DNA of 64,000 nucleotides from Streptomyces longisporoflavus (GTDB taxonomy: Bacteria; Actinomycetota; Actinomycetes; Streptomycetales; Streptomycetaceae): NCBI RefSeq assembly GCF_014649775.1, contig NZ_BMTR01000001.1, positions 620,001-684,000 of the forward strand. The letters are read 5' to 3'. Below the pieces are notes generated by a model that did not search any database, was not told the origin of the DNA, and was given only the letters and a program-made list of their open reading frames with translations. The position numbers and the translations under genes are program-made. Of the stretch, positions 21,662 to 30,675 are shown one piece after another (the first letter of the stretch is position 1; each line of letters opens with the position of its first letter).

Positions 21662-22665
21662 CGGACGGTCTCCTTGGGCTGGGCGGCGGATCGGGCGGCT
21701 GACTGGTCGGCGGGCTGCTCGGCGCGACGGTCGGCGCCGGTCAGGGCGAAGAACACGTCGTCGAGGTCAGGTGTGTGCAGGGTCAGTACGTCAGCCTCGA
21801 TGGCCGCGGAGTCCAGCCGGTCGAGAATGGCGCGCAGTTCGCGCTGGCTGCCGTCGCTGGGGATCTGCAAGGAGAGGGACTCGTCGTCGCGCGTGACCTC
21901 ACCCAGGGTCAGGGCGGCGGCCTCGTACGCGGCCGGGTCGGAGAAGCGCAGCCGGACGTGCCCGCCCGGGACGAGGCGCTTCAGTTCGTCGGCCGTACCC
22001 AGGGCGGCGATCTTGCCCTCGTGCAACACCGCTATGTGGTCGGCGAGTTGGTCGGCTTCTTCCAGGTACTGAGTGGTGAGGAAGACCGTGACGCCGTCCG
22101 AGACCAGCTCGCGGATGATGCCCCACATGTTGTGCCGTGAACGCGGGTCGAGTCCGGTGGTCGGCTCGTCGAGGAAGATGACGCGCGGGCTGCCGACCAG
22201 CGTCATGGCGAGGTCCAAGCGGCGCTTCATGCCGCCGGAGTAGGTGACGGCGGGCTTTCCCGCCGCCTCGGTCAGGTCGAAGCGCTCCAGCAGCTCGGCA
22301 GACGCTCGGCGGCCTTCGTGGCGGGACAGATGGTGCAGATCTGCCATGAGGAGCATGTTCTCCTCGCCGGTGATCAGGCCGTCCACGGCGGAGAACTGCC
22401 CGGTCACACCGATCATGGCGCGTACGGATTGCGGATCGGCGGCCAGGTCGTGGCCACCGACACGCAGGTCACCGGCGTCGGCGGAGATAAAGGTGGAGAG
22501 GATTTTGACGGCGGTGGTCTTGCCGGCCCCGTTCGGGCCGAGCATGGAGAAGATTGTTCCTTCGGGGACAGCCAGGTCGATGCCGTCCAGGACCGTCTTG
22601 TCCCCGTATGCCTTGCGCAGGCCAGTGGCCGCGATGGCGAGCGCGGGGGTTGTCGATGTCGTCAT
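21658..22665 (-). CDS. ABC transporter ATP-binding protein (DrrA-like)
   Basis: A 335-residue nucleotide-binding subunit. Walker A GPNGAGKTT is at about residues 43-51, the Q-loop Gln lies in GVTGQFSAVDG, the signature is YSGGMKRRLD, Walker B is VIFLDEPTTGLD, and the H-loop equivalent lies in VFLTTQYLEEADQL with Gln in place of His, as in DrrA. The C-terminal extension of about 90 residues is typical of the daunorubicin-resistance ATPase family. It forms an exporter with the overlapping permease gene. Confidence 0.9.
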   Translation of the reverse strand: MTTSTTPALAIAATGLRKAYGDKTVLDGIDLAVPEGTIFSMLGPNGAGKTTAVKILSTFISADAGDLRVGGHDLAADPQSVRAMIGVTGQFSAVDGLITGEENMLLMADLHHLSRHEGRRASAELLERFDLTEAAGKPAVTYSGGMKRRLDLAMTLVGSPRVIFLDEPTTGLDPRSRHNMWGIIRELVSDGVTVFLTTQYLEEADQLADHIAVLHEGKIAALGTADELKRLVPGGHVRLRFSDPAAYEAAALTLGEVTRDDESLSLQIPSDGSQRELRAILDRLDSAAIEADVLTLHTPDLDDVFFALTGADRRAEQPADQSAARSAAQPKETVR

Positions 22666-22825
22666 GGCGCACAGGTTGTGGCAGGGCGCGTTCAGCGGGG
22701 TTTCACGGTGGTTTCAAGGCGCGCTGGGGCACTGGAACCGGTCGGGGCATCGGCGGCCCCGGGTAGCGCGCGGCCGGGAAGACGGCGGCCCCGCGCAGCG
22801 CGACTGGCGGCCTCCGGGAGACGTC

Positions 22826-23085
22826 GGAAACTCGGAGGCGCGCACCTTTGTGCAGAAGGACGTCCACGAGCGTCTGAGCGACTGGTTCGAGCGCCAATCG
22901 AACGAGGTCGCGGACATCGTGCGCAAGGCCGTCGAGGCGGCCTCGGCACAGGCCGCGGCCCGCAAGGCGCGCGATCTGACCCGCCGCAAGGGCCTGCTCG
23001 AAACGGCGGCGCTGCCGGGCAAGTTGTCCGACTGCCGGCGATCATCTCCGCCTTCGGCACGGGTGTGCACGAGGACGCGAGACGG
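22826..23085 (+). pseudogene. Fragment of a DNA gyrase B (type IIA topoisomerase) gene
   Basis: From 22826 the plus strand encodes GNSEARTFVQKDVHERLSDW, then NEVADIVRKAVEAASAQAAA and RKARDLTRRKGLLE-x5-LPGKLSDC. This is the unmistakable GyrB transducer-to-TOPRIM junction. At about 23035 the frame shifts, and PAIISAFGTGVHEDARR, a segment normally some 50 residues further on, follows directly. There is no ATPase domain, no TOPRIM EGDSA motif and no start. It is a short relic left by recombination or deletion. Confidence 0.8.
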
Positions 23086-23100
23086 AAATCCGCTTGTGTA

Positions 23101-23136
23101 GTCGTCAGGAGACGCGATAGCCAGCATTCTGACGAC
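23101..23136. promoter_or_regulatory. Inverted repeat upstream of the VOC protein gene
   Basis: GTCGTCAG (23101-23108) and CTGACGAC (23129-23136) are perfect 8-bp arms separated by 20 nt. They end 12 bp before the ATG of the VOC gene and overlap the likely promoter. It could be a repressor site or a 5' UTR hairpin. Confidence 0.4.
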
Positions 23137-23148
23137 AAGGAGCATGGA

Positions 23149-23874
23149 ATGACCGCCCGTCTGGGTTCACTGAACGAGTTCTGCTGGATGGATGTCAAGA
23201 CCCGTGACCTGACCGGCACCGCCGCCTTCTTTTCCAAGGCTCTGGGATGGCACTTCGCGGTGGATGAAGACGACTGGCGCCGGGCCACGAAAATATCCGT
23301 CGACGGTCATCGGATCGGCAGCGTGAGCGACCTTGCCAATCCGGTCTATCCGCCGGGAACTCCCGCCCACATCGCTTACTACCTGGCGGTCCACGACGTC
23401 GACCGCCGCGTCGAAGCAGCGACGGCGAACGGTGCGCGTCTCGTGGTGGCTCCCTTCGACGCGGGCGATCAGGGCCGCATGGCCACGCTGATCGATCCCG
23501 TGGGCGCGGCGTTCTCCTTGTGGCAGCCGCACCGCTTCAGCGGCTGGGAGCTCCCCGCCCGTGCTGCGGGCGCCCCACAGCGGATGGTCCTGGCCTGCGA
23601 ACAGCCCGAACGGGCCCGGCATTTCTACCGCGAGACGCTGGGAGCTCGTCTTGACTGTGCCGACTTCGTCACTACGCACGGCCCCGCCGCCGGGTCAGGA
23701 CCTCAGTGGGAACTCGCGGTCGGTGTGGACGATCTGGACAGTGTCATCTCAGGCGACCACGGTCCGGGCTCTGTCGTCCGCGCCGAAGAGGCCGAAGAGA
23801 CCGAGGGGCGCCACGAGGTGCGGCTGCGCAGCCCTGAGGGGCTGACCATTCGAGTGCGCCGCCACGACCGGTAG
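23149..23874 (+). CDS. VOC-family (glyoxalase/bleomycin-resistance fold) protein
   Basis: A 241-residue protein with two VOC modules. The first opens with FCWMDVKTRDLTGTAAFFSKALGW and closes with ATLIDPVGAAFSLWQPH. The second starts at MVLACEQPERARHFYRETLG and is shorter and more divergent. The size and pattern match the CFP-30-like VOC proteins of actinobacteria. The metal-binding residues of active glyoxalases are not fully recognisable. The ATG at 23149 follows ACAAGGAG. The biochemical role is unknown. Confidence 0.8.
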   Translation: MTARLGSLNEFCWMDVKTRDLTGTAAFFSKALGWHFAVDEDDWRRATKISVDGHRIGSVSDLANPVYPPGTPAHIAYYLAVHDVDRRVEAATANGARLVVAPFDAGDQGRMATLIDPVGAAFSLWQPHRFSGWELPARAAGAPQRMVLACEQPERARHFYRETLGARLDCADFVTTHGPAAGSGPQWELAVGVDDLDSVISGDHGPGSVVRAEEAEETEGRHEVRLRSPEGLTIRVRRHDR

Positions 23875-23886
23875 GCGGTGGATCGG

Positions 23887-25509
23887 TCAGATCACGCGGA
23901 ACAGGTCGGCGGCGACGTGGACGTCGGTGAGGTCTTCGACGCAGCGGAGGTTGTCGCACAGCGCCTCCAGGACCGAACCGGTGTCTGCGGCCCGCGGGGC
24001 GCCGATGGCCAGGCCGAAGACGCGGAAGCCCAGTTGGTGCTTGGCGTCGTTCCAGCCGCGCATCCACTCCTCCGTGACGTCGCATTCGTCGTCGGTGAGC
24101 ATCACGATGTCGCCGCGCGTACGGGCGGTGTCGTCGAACTCCTCCTTCAGCAGCTCCGCGGCGGCCGTCAGCGGCCGCTGGTAGCTGGTGCCGCCGCCGA
24201 GGAATGTCTCCGCGAAGTCGAGCAGCTGCGTGATGCCGGCGGGCTGGTCGGCGGGGAAGCGGAAGACCTGGAGCTTGTCGGCGGCGGCGAACAGGATGCC
24301 GACGAAGTCACGCTTGGCACGGCGGGCCTGGTCGAGCAGCGCCAGGGCGCACGCCTTGGCCCACGCCTCACGGGTGATGCCGCCGGGCCCTGCGACGTAC
24401 ATGGAGTGCGAGGTGTCCACGCAGGCGATGACGGCGCCCTTGCCGGTGGTCTGCTCTCCCTGGATGTCGTAGAGCATCAGCTCCCCGGCGGCGTAACGCG
24501 CGGCGAACACCGCACGCAGCTCGGGCAGTCCGAGATTGGCGAGTTCGGAGGGGATGACGCGGGAGAGGTCATTGCCGAGTGTGACGCCGACGAGCTCGCC
24601 GACGGCGTTCTCCACCTTCCGGGCGCGCTCCCCTTCCGCCATCTGCCGGAAGCGGCCGATCAGTTCGGCCCACCGGGCCAGACGGCCGGTACGCAGCCGC
24701 TCGGCGAGCCGGGCGCGCTGGTCGAACGGCATCCGCTCCAGCTCGCCGGTGCCCACGCCCCACGCCTTCATGAGCGTGGCTTCCTGCCGTACGGCCTCGG
24801 CGGCCTTGGTCGCAGCCGTTCGCGCGCCGGTACGGATGACGTGGGCCGCCGGGGAGAGGGCCAGGGCGGCCTCGCCGGCGGCCTGCCGGGCAGCCGCCTC
24901 GCCGGCTTCGGCGTCGGTGATCGCCCGGTGTACGGCGTCCGCGTCCGCTGCCGGTACGGTGCCGTCCTCGTCGGCTGCGTCGGCGGCCTGCCGGAGCGCC
25001 TCGCCCACGGCGTCAGCCGCGCCCTCGGCGCCCTGCTGGACCTGCCGCGCCCGCTCGGCACGGTCCTGTGCGTCCCGCACACGCTCCAGCATCCCGCGCA
25101 GCGCGGCGCTCTGCGCGAGCACGGCCATGGCGGCGGCGTAGGGGTCGCCGACCGTCTCCCGGCGCATTTCGTCGAACTCCGGTGACTCCATCAGCGCGGT
25201 GATGATCCGGTGATTGGGCAGCCGGGAGGGGGACATGTCCGCGTGCTCACGCAGCCGCGGGCTGACCTTGTAGGCGGCCAGGAACACGTCGGTCAGGAGG
25301 TCGGCGGCGCAGGCGTGGCGCGCGCTCAACTCCTCGGCCAGGTCGCGCAGTCCGGCCGACTGCGCGTATGTGTCGCGCCAGGTGATCTGCTCGAACCGGT
25401 CCGCGACGACGGCCGCGGTGTGCCGCTGGGGCGCGGCAGCGGACAGGCCGAGCCACTTCCCGCCCCGGCCCGCAAGATCGTCGAGCGTGTTCGGTGTCGT
25501 CTTGGCCAT
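23887..25509 (-). CDS. VWA-domain protein (ViaA-like partner of a MoxR ATPase)
   Basis: A 540-residue cytoplasmic protein. The N-terminal two thirds are helical and Ala/Glu-rich. A C-terminal von Willebrand A domain begins near residue 350 with ACVDTSHSMYVAG, an intact MIDAS motif (DxSxS-like, here DTSHS), followed by LTDDECDVTEEW. It lies 19 bp downstream of a MoxR-type AAA+ gene, the same arrangement as RavA-ViaA, which remodels metal-containing or respiratory complexes in other bacteria. The ATG at 25509 begins the conserved N-terminus. The partner system in Streptomyces is not established. Confidence 0.8.
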   Translation of the reverse strand: MAKTTPNTLDDLAGRGGKWLGLSAAAPQRHTAAVVADRFEQITWRDTYAQSAGLRDLAEELSARHACAADLLTDVFLAAYKVSPRLREHADMSPSRLPNHRIITALMESPEFDEMRRETVGDPYAAAMAVLAQSAALRGMLERVRDAQDRAERARQVQQGAEGAADAVGEALRQAADAADEDGTVPAADADAVHRAITDAEAGEAAARQAAGEAALALSPAAHVIRTGARTAATKAAEAVRQEATLMKAWGVGTGELERMPFDQRARLAERLRTGRLARWAELIGRFRQMAEGERARKVENAVGELVGVTLGNDLSRVIPSELANLGLPELRAVFAARYAAGELMLYDIQGEQTTGKGAVIACVDTSHSMYVAGPGGITREAWAKACALALLDQARRAKRDFVGILFAAADKLQVFRFPADQPAGITQLLDFAETFLGGGTSYQRPLTAAAELLKEEFDDTARTRGDIVMLTDDECDVTEEWMRGWNDAKHQLGFRVFGLAIGAPRAADTGSVLEALCDNLRCVEDLTDVHVAADLFRVI

Positions 25510-25528
25510 GGTCTCGACTCCCCGGGGC

Positions 25529-26752
25529 TCAGAGCTGGGCCTGGACCATGCTCGCGTCCAGTCCGAGGGCCTCGGTGAGAACGCGGGCACGGACGGCACG
25601 CTGGCGTCCGGTGACCCGGTCGATGGTGGCGGTGGAGCGGCCGGCCCCCGCCGCCTCCTCGCGCAGCCTCTCCAGCCGCTTGCCGGCCATGGCGAGCTGG
25701 TTGTGGGCCTTCTTGATGACCCAGTCGCTCAGCGCCTCACGGGACTGCCCGGCCATGGCATCGAGCTGGACCTCCAACTCCTCGATGGTGTCGGCCAGGT
25801 CGAGCGCTTCCTTGGCGTCGGGGTTGACGAGCTGGAGCACCTCGCGCTCGACGGTGGGACGCTCGGTGGGGGAGTCCCACAGGACGTGGGTCAGTACGGA
25901 CAGATCCGTCTCGGCGACGGCCGGGCGGCCGTCGAGGTACGCGGAGGCCTGGAGCAGCCCCACCGCCTGCCGCCAGCGGCGGTCGGAGGCGACAAGTTCC
26001 TTGCGGCGCAGGGCCGCCCGCAGCGTGCACACCGCGTCCACGATCCCGTCGGGCACCTCCACGGACGGGACGAAGTCGCTCACGGCGTGCTGCAGCGCGG
26101 ACAGCTCGATGGTGGTCCGGGGCGGCGCCGCCGGGCGGCCGACGGCGGAGCGGACCAGTGCGGCGAAGTTCGAGGGGTCTTCCAGATAGGCGACTTCGAT
26201 CCGTACGAGCAGCCGGTCGTAGATCGCGGCCGCGTCCTGCTCGCCGGGCAGTTCGTTGCTCGCGGTGATGGCCCCGATCAAAGGACAGCGGATCGGCTCG
26301 CCGCCGCTCTCGGGGTGGTAGATCCGCTCGTTGAGGTAGCCCAACGTCTCGTTCAGCGCGGCCGTGGAGCACTTGAATATCTCGTCGATGAACGCGACAT
26401 GCGCGGTCGTGGCGCGGCCGTCGTAGACCTGGCGGTACTCGCCGCGGGCCAGCGCGGCGACATCGATGGGCCCGAACATCTTCGTCGGCGCGGTGAACTT
26501 CGACAGGAGGATCTCCCAGTACGACGCCCCCTGGACCCTGCCCGTGAGCTCCCGGGCCATCTCGGACTTCGCGGTACCGGGCGGGCCGAGGATCAGGGAG
26601 TGCTGCCCGGCGAGCAGCGTCACCACCAGTGTCCGCACCACGTCGGCCCGTTCGTAGAAGCGGTCCGACAACTCGTCGCTGATCGCCCGCAGCCGCTCGG
26701 CCGTCTCCCGGGCGTCGTGCGTGCTCTGGTCGTGTGTGCTCTGTGCGCCCAT
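25529..26752 (-). CDS. MoxR-type AAA+ ATPase (RavA-like)
   Basis: A 407-residue AAA+ protein. Walker A is GPPGTAKSE, Walker B is VAFIDEIFK, sensor 1 is the Asn in GAITASNELP, and an arginine finger lies in the IYDRLLVRIEV region. The start at 26752 follows GAGGAGCGAAGAGG. With the VWA gene directly downstream it forms a chaperone-like ATPase/VWA pair. The N-terminus contains a short direct repeat (STHDQSTHD). Substrates are not known. Confidence 0.85.
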   Translation of the reverse strand: MGAQSTHDQSTHDARETAERLRAISDELSDRFYERADVVRTLVVTLLAGQHSLILGPPGTAKSEMARELTGRVQGASYWEILLSKFTAPTKMFGPIDVAALARGEYRQVYDGRATTAHVAFIDEIFKCSTAALNETLGYLNERIYHPESGGEPIRCPLIGAITASNELPGEQDAAAIYDRLLVRIEVAYLEDPSNFAALVRSAVGRPAAPPRTTIELSALQHAVSDFVPSVEVPDGIVDAVCTLRAALRRKELVASDRRWRQAVGLLQASAYLDGRPAVAETDLSVLTHVLWDSPTERPTVEREVLQLVNPDAKEALDLADTIEELEVQLDAMAGQSREALSDWVIKKAHNQLAMAGKRLERLREEAAGAGRSTATIDRVTGRQRAVRARVLTEALGLDASMVQAQL

Positions 26753-26841
26753 CGTCCTCTTCGCTCCTCGCAACGGCCCTCGCCCGAGCAAGATAACTCG
26801 CAGACCAGGACGACCCGCCCGGGCCCTCGTATGCTTGGCCG

Positions 26842-27405
26842 GTGAACGACGCCGTCATATTGCGGGTCAGCGCGACCCCGTCCGCCCCCGCCCTCGTGCT
26901 TCGACCGTGGCGACTCCAGGACGCCGCCGCGCTGGTCGACGCCTACCGGGACCCGCACTTGCGCCGGTGGACGAGTTCCGTCGTCGACAACGCCGCCGAT
27001 GCCGCGCGGTGGCTGCGATCACAGCAAGAGGGGTGGGCGACGGGAGAGCGGCTCGACTTCGCCGTACTCGAGGAACAACCGCACGCTCCTGACGGGCGAC
27101 TGTCCGGCAGTGTGGTCCTCAAGGAAGCGGCGCCCGGTCGGCCGTGGGCCGAGGTGGGCTACTGGACGGCGGCGCACGCGCGCGGGCGAGGTGTGGCAGC
27201 CCGGGCCCTGGAAGCCCTCACCGGGTGGGCCTTCGACACCTTCGGCGCCACCGGACTCGAGCGTCTCGAGCTTCTCCACCAGGAGGACAACCTGGCCTCG
27301 TGCCGCGTGGCACACAAGGCCCGGTACGAGTTGGACAGAATCCTGCCCGCGGCGCCGCCCGTCTTCCCCCGCGAGGGACACCTGCACGTACGACACGCGG
27401 GCTGA
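26842..27405 (+). CDS. GNAT-family N-acetyltransferase (RimJ/RimL-like)
   Basis: A 187-residue acetyltransferase. LVLRPWRLQDAAALVDAYRD is the classic RimJ-type opening, EVGYWTAAHARGRGVAARAL supplies the acetyl-CoA pyrophosphate loop, and LELLHQEDNLASCRVAHK is the C-terminal conserved region. It starts at GTG 26842. Members modify protein N-termini, antibiotics or small amines, and no substrate can be inferred. It is divergent from the MoxR gene (89 bp apart). Confidence 0.85.
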   Translation: MNDAVILRVSATPSAPALVLRPWRLQDAAALVDAYRDPHLRRWTSSVVDNAADAARWLRSQQEGWATGERLDFAVLEEQPHAPDGRLSGSVVLKEAAPGRPWAEVGYWTAAHARGRGVAARALEALTGWAFDTFGATGLERLELLHQEDNLASCRVAHKARYELDRILPAAPPVFPREGHLHVRHAG

Positions 27406-27532
27406 GGGAGCCGTGGCGGCGGGCCGGGGTCCGAGCCCGCGAGTATCCGCGTTCGCCTGTATGGCGATTTCTGCGGCCCGGGGCTCGGACTGGGTAGTAG
27501 GAATACGGCATACGTCGATGAGAGGAGCCGGT

Positions 27533-28486
27533 GTGGCGTCGGAGGACAAGGACGCGGAGGGTTTGCTCGAGGGGCTGTCGGTGGACGAGGCCCGACCGGA
27601 GCGTCCGGTGCTGCTCGACGCGCAGGGAGAGCCACTGCGGACCTGGCAGGAGAACTACCCCTACGAGGAGAAGCTGCGGCGCAAGGAGTACGAGCGCCGG
27701 AAGCGGATCCTGCAGATCGAGCTGTTGAAGCTGCAGAAATCGGTGCGTGATCAGGGCAAACGTGTCGTGGTCGTATGTGAGGGGCGCGACGCCGCCGGCA
27801 AGGGCGGCACGATCAAGCGCTTCACCGAGCGCCTCAACCCCCGCGGGGCCCGCATCGTGGCGCTGGACAAGCCCACCGAGCGGGAGGCGGGCCAGTGGTA
27901 CTTCCAGCGCTACGTCGCCGAGCTGCCGTCCGCCGGGGAGATCGTCTTCTTCGACCGCTCCTGGTACAACCGTGCCGGCGTCGAGCCCGTCATGGGTTTC
28001 TGCACTCCCCGAGAGCACGAGGAGTTTCTCCAGCAGGCGCCGCTCTTCGAGAAGATGATCACCGACGACGGCATCGTGCTGGTCAAGTTCTGGTTCTCCG
28101 TGTCCAGGGCGGAGCAGCGCACACGCTTCGCGATCCGCCAGGTTGATCCCGTACGCCAGTGGAAGCTCTCGCCCACGGACCTCGCCTCACTCGATCTCTG
28201 GGACGCCTACACCCACGCCAAGGTGGAGATGTTCCGTGCCACGGACACCGTCCACGCCCCGTGGTCGGTGATCAAGTTCAACGACAAGCGCCGCGGGCGC
28301 CTCGAAGCCATGCGGCACCTGCTGCTGCGTGTCGACTACGAGTCCATGGACAAAGACGCGGTGGGAGAGGCGGACCCGCTGATCATCGGCCCGGCGGACA
28401 CGCTCCTCGAAGCGGGCGAGGATCCGACGGACCTGTCACCCAGCAGGCTCGCCGGGAACGAGCGCGGTCCCGGTCAGCACCCGTGA
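27533..28486 (+). CDS. ppk2: Polyphosphate kinase 2
   Basis: A 317-residue PPK2 enzyme that transfers phosphate between polyphosphate and nucleoside diphosphates. The Walker A-like CEGRDAAGKGG (about residues 82-92), Walker B-like VFFDRSWYNRAGVE and the lid-region Arg residues in VSRAEQRTRF are all present; the one-domain length is that of class I. The start is GTG 27533, six bases after AGGAG, in preference to an in-frame ATG at 27518 that lacks a ribosome site. It probably overlaps the following PIG-L gene (GTGA). Confidence 0.9.
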   Translation: MASEDKDAEGLLEGLSVDEARPERPVLLDAQGEPLRTWQENYPYEEKLRRKEYERRKRILQIELLKLQKSVRDQGKRVVVVCEGRDAAGKGGTIKRFTERLNPRGARIVALDKPTEREAGQWYFQRYVAELPSAGEIVFFDRSWYNRAGVEPVMGFCTPREHEEFLQQAPLFEKMITDDGIVLVKFWFSVSRAEQRTRFAIRQVDPVRQWKLSPTDLASLDLWDAYTHAKVEMFRATDTVHAPWSVIKFNDKRRGRLEAMRHLLLRVDYESMDKDAVGEADPLIIGPADTLLEAGEDPTDLSPSRLAGNERGPGQHP

Positions 28487-29259
28487 GGACACATGCGCAG
28501 GAACGGAAACCGCCTGTGCCCGCGTCGGGTCTGCTCGGCGTTTTCGCTCATCCCGACGACGAGTCCCTGTCGGCGGGCGGAATACTCGCCCGCCGGGCAA
28601 CGGAGGGCGCGCGCACCGCGGTTGTCACGGCGACCTGGGCCACGGGCACCACGCGTGCCGCGGAGCTCGCCCAAGCGCTCCGGGTCCTCGGCGCCGGTGA
28701 GCCGCGGCTGCTCGGCTACGCCGACGCCCGCGTACCGGACTCGGCACCGGGCGCGGCGCGGTGGTGTGACGCGCCGATCGACGAGGCGGTGCGGGAACTG
28801 GTGGCGCACATCAGGGAGTTCCGCCCAATGACCGTGGTCACGCATGACGCGTACGGAGGGCTGACCGGCCACCCGGACCATGTGCACACGCACCGGGTGA
28901 CCATGCTCGCGTTCCAGGCGGCCGGGCTCGAGCGGCTCTACCCGGACACCGGGGCGCCCTGGCAGCCGAGCGCCCTGTATCTGGCCACACACCCGCACTC
29001 GGCCCTGCGGGTGTGGGGCGGTCATCTGGCGCCGACAGGCAAGGCCATGCGCAGCGTCCCGGACGCGTGGGTCACTCACGTCGTCGACGTCAGGCCCTGG
29101 CTGGAGCAGAAGGTCGCCGCGGTGCTGGCTCATGGCACCGAGGTGGAGCGGGGCGCCGCTCCCGGGCTGATCGCCCGCCTGCCGGCGTCCGACCGGGAGG
29201 CGTTGCTCGGCACCGAGTGGTACATCCACCATGGTCCTCCGCACGGCGAACACGTGTGA
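28483..29259 (+). CDS. PIG-L family deacetylase (LmbE/MshB-like)
   Basis: A 258-residue zinc-dependent N-acetyl hydrolase of the PIG-L/LmbE fold. The zinc motif AHPDDES lies at the N-terminus and the third ligand in GHPDHVHTHR. The family includes mycothiol deacetylase MshB and mycothiol conjugate amidase; this copy cannot be placed further. The start is uncertain: GTG 28483 overlaps the PPK2 stop as GTGA, while GTG 28516 is 14 codons before AHPDD and nearer the usual family start. Confidence 0.8.
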   Translation: MRTHAQERKPPVPASGLLGVFAHPDDESLSAGGILARRATEGARTAVVTATWATGTTRAAELAQALRVLGAGEPRLLGYADARVPDSAPGAARWCDAPIDEAVRELVAHIREFRPMTVVTHDAYGGLTGHPDHVHTHRVTMLAFQAAGLERLYPDTGAPWQPSALYLATHPHSALRVWGGHLAPTGKAMRSVPDAWVTHVVDVRPWLEQKVAAVLAHGTEVERGAAPGLIARLPASDREALLGTEWYIHHGPPHGEHV

Positions 29260-29265
29260 CGCGGC

Positions 29266-29288
29266 CCGGCGGGCAACGCAGCCGCCGG
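29266..29288 (+). terminator. Bidirectional hairpin terminator
   Basis: CCGGCGG (29266-29272) pairs perfectly with CCGCCGG (29282-29288) over a 9-nt loop. It sits in the 57-bp gap between the convergent PIG-L and alpha/beta-hydrolase genes. Confidence 0.6.
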
Positions 29289-29316
29289 ACCGGGGAGTGT
29301 CACGGAAGCGGGGCGC

Positions 29317-30171
29317 CTAGCGTTCCGCGAGGGCGGCGAGCAGTCGGGCGGCCGGCCCGGGGCGGACCAGCCAGCTCAGGTGGCTGCTTTCGAGGGTCTC
29401 GACGTCGAAGGGGTTGTCGGGGGTGAGCGTGTCGGCCTCGCGGATCATGCGGTCCTGCATGGCGAGCGGAATGCTGGTGTCCGCGCTCAGGCGTACGTAG
29501 GTCTTGGGGATGCGGCCCCAGGTGGGGGCCTGTGCCCGGTCGGCGGACGTGCCGACGTCGAGGTTCTCGTCGGGCTGGAAGGTGTTCAGGAAGTTCCGGA
29601 ACTCGTCGTCGGTGAGGTCGGCGGAGAAGGCCTGCTTCATCGCGGCGAGTGTCTCGGGCGCGGCGGTGCGGAAGTTGACCCGGAGCAGGCCGAGTTCGGC
29701 CGGATTCCCGACCAGCGCCGCAGCGAACGCGGCCGGGTCGACACTCGCCATCTCCGGTTCCGCGTAGTAGCCGCCCACGTCCATGCTGACGGGGCACCAG
29801 GCGGAGACGTAAGCGATCCGGTCTATCAGGTCGGGCCGGGCGTTACCCGCCGCCGTGATCGTGGCGCCGCCCCTGCTGTGGCCGACGAGGATCGTCGGAC
29901 CGTTCTCCTTCGCCCGCTCGAGGACGCCGATCACGCGGGCGGCGTTGTCGGCGAGGGTGACCCCCTTGATGCTGCCCGGTTCCGCGGCGAGCGCGTCGAG
30001 GTCCTGAGGGGCCTGGTAGGCCGCGGGGTAGGTCGCCTCGAAGCCGTGGCCGGGGAGGTCGACCGCCACGGAGCGGTGCCCGAGCAGACCGAGCTCGGCC
30101 TGCAGCGGCGCGAACGAGAAGGAGTTCGCGAAGGCACCATGAACAAATACGAATGTCGGCTGATGTGGCAT
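29317..30171 (-). CDS. Alpha/beta hydrolase (salicylate-esterase/HNL-like)
   Basis: A 284-residue alpha/beta hydrolase. It has FVFVHGAFANS (oxyanion region), DLPGHG, the nucleophile elbow VGHSRGG with Ser, and a late HLSWLVRPG segment whose His completes the triad. The pattern matches the plant methylesterase/hydroxynitrile-lyase-like subgroup common in soil actinobacteria. The ATG at 30171 follows a good GGAGG site. The substrate is unknown. Confidence 0.85.
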   Translation of the reverse strand: MPHQPTFVFVHGAFANSFSFAPLQAELGLLGHRSVAVDLPGHGFEATYPAAYQAPQDLDALAAEPGSIKGVTLADNAARVIGVLERAKENGPTILVGHSRGGATITAAGNARPDLIDRIAYVSAWCPVSMDVGGYYAEPEMASVDPAAFAAALVGNPAELGLLRVNFRTAAPETLAAMKQAFSADLTDDEFRNFLNTFQPDENLDVGTSADRAQAPTWGRIPKTYVRLSADTSIPLAMQDRMIREADTLTPDNPFDVETLESSHLSWLVRPGPAARLLAALAER

Positions 30172-30279
30172 GCCCGTAGCCTCCAATGGAACGATCTTCG
30201 GGACAAGCGCAATTCGGATACTCCCGCAGCGCGCCCGTTGCGGCCCCGTGCGGCCTGCGGCGTGCTTAGCATGGGCGCC

Positions 30280-30642
30280 ATGACCGTAGATGTAGATCTG
30301 TTCGCGGGCATTCCTGTTCGCGACTACAACACGGCGGTGGCCTGGTACGGGCGACTTCTCGGCACACCGCCGTCCTTCCTGCCCAACGACACCGAGGCGG
30401 TGTGGGAGCTCGCCGAACACCGCTACGTCTTCGTCGAGGTGCGGCCCGAGCACGCCGGGCACGCCATGCACACCGTCTTCGTCGGGGACTTCGACACCCG
30501 CATCTCCGAGATCGCCGAGCGCGGTCTGAAGCCGGACATGCGCGAGACCTACGCCAACGGCGTCCGCAAAGCCACTTTCCGCGACCCGGACGGCAACGAG
30601 ATCGGGTTCGGCGGGGGGCCGGTGGAAGGACCGCAAAACTGA
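30280..30642 (+). CDS. VOC-family protein, single domain
   Basis: A 120-residue single glyoxalase-fold domain. FAGIPVRDYNTAVAWYGRLLG at the start and FRDPDGNEIGFGG at the end are the standard VOC strands. The start is ATG 30280 or 30271. It is divergent from the alpha/beta hydrolase and convergent with the NRPS/PKS operon. The activity cannot be predicted. Confidence 0.8.
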   Translation: MTVDVDLFAGIPVRDYNTAVAWYGRLLGTPPSFLPNDTEAVWELAEHRYVFVEVRPEHAGHAMHTVFVGDFDTRISEIAERGLKPDMRETYANGVRKATFRDPDGNEIGFGGGPVEGPQN

Positions 30643-30670
30643 GCCCGGCGCCGCCGGCCGGTCGCCGGGC
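30643..30670. terminator. Bidirectional terminator at the end of the NRPS/PKS operon
   Basis: GCCCGGCG (30643-30650) pairs perfectly with CGCCGGGC (30663-30670) with a 12-nt loop. It fills the 33-bp gap between the convergent VOC gene and the last gene of the biosynthetic operon, and so marks the cluster boundary. Confidence 0.7.
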
Positions 30671-30675
30671 CCGCG

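Noticed and set aside
27406..27532. PhoP box before ppk2
   Set aside because: GTTCGCC is present once near 27448, but the required second and third direct repeats are not convincing.
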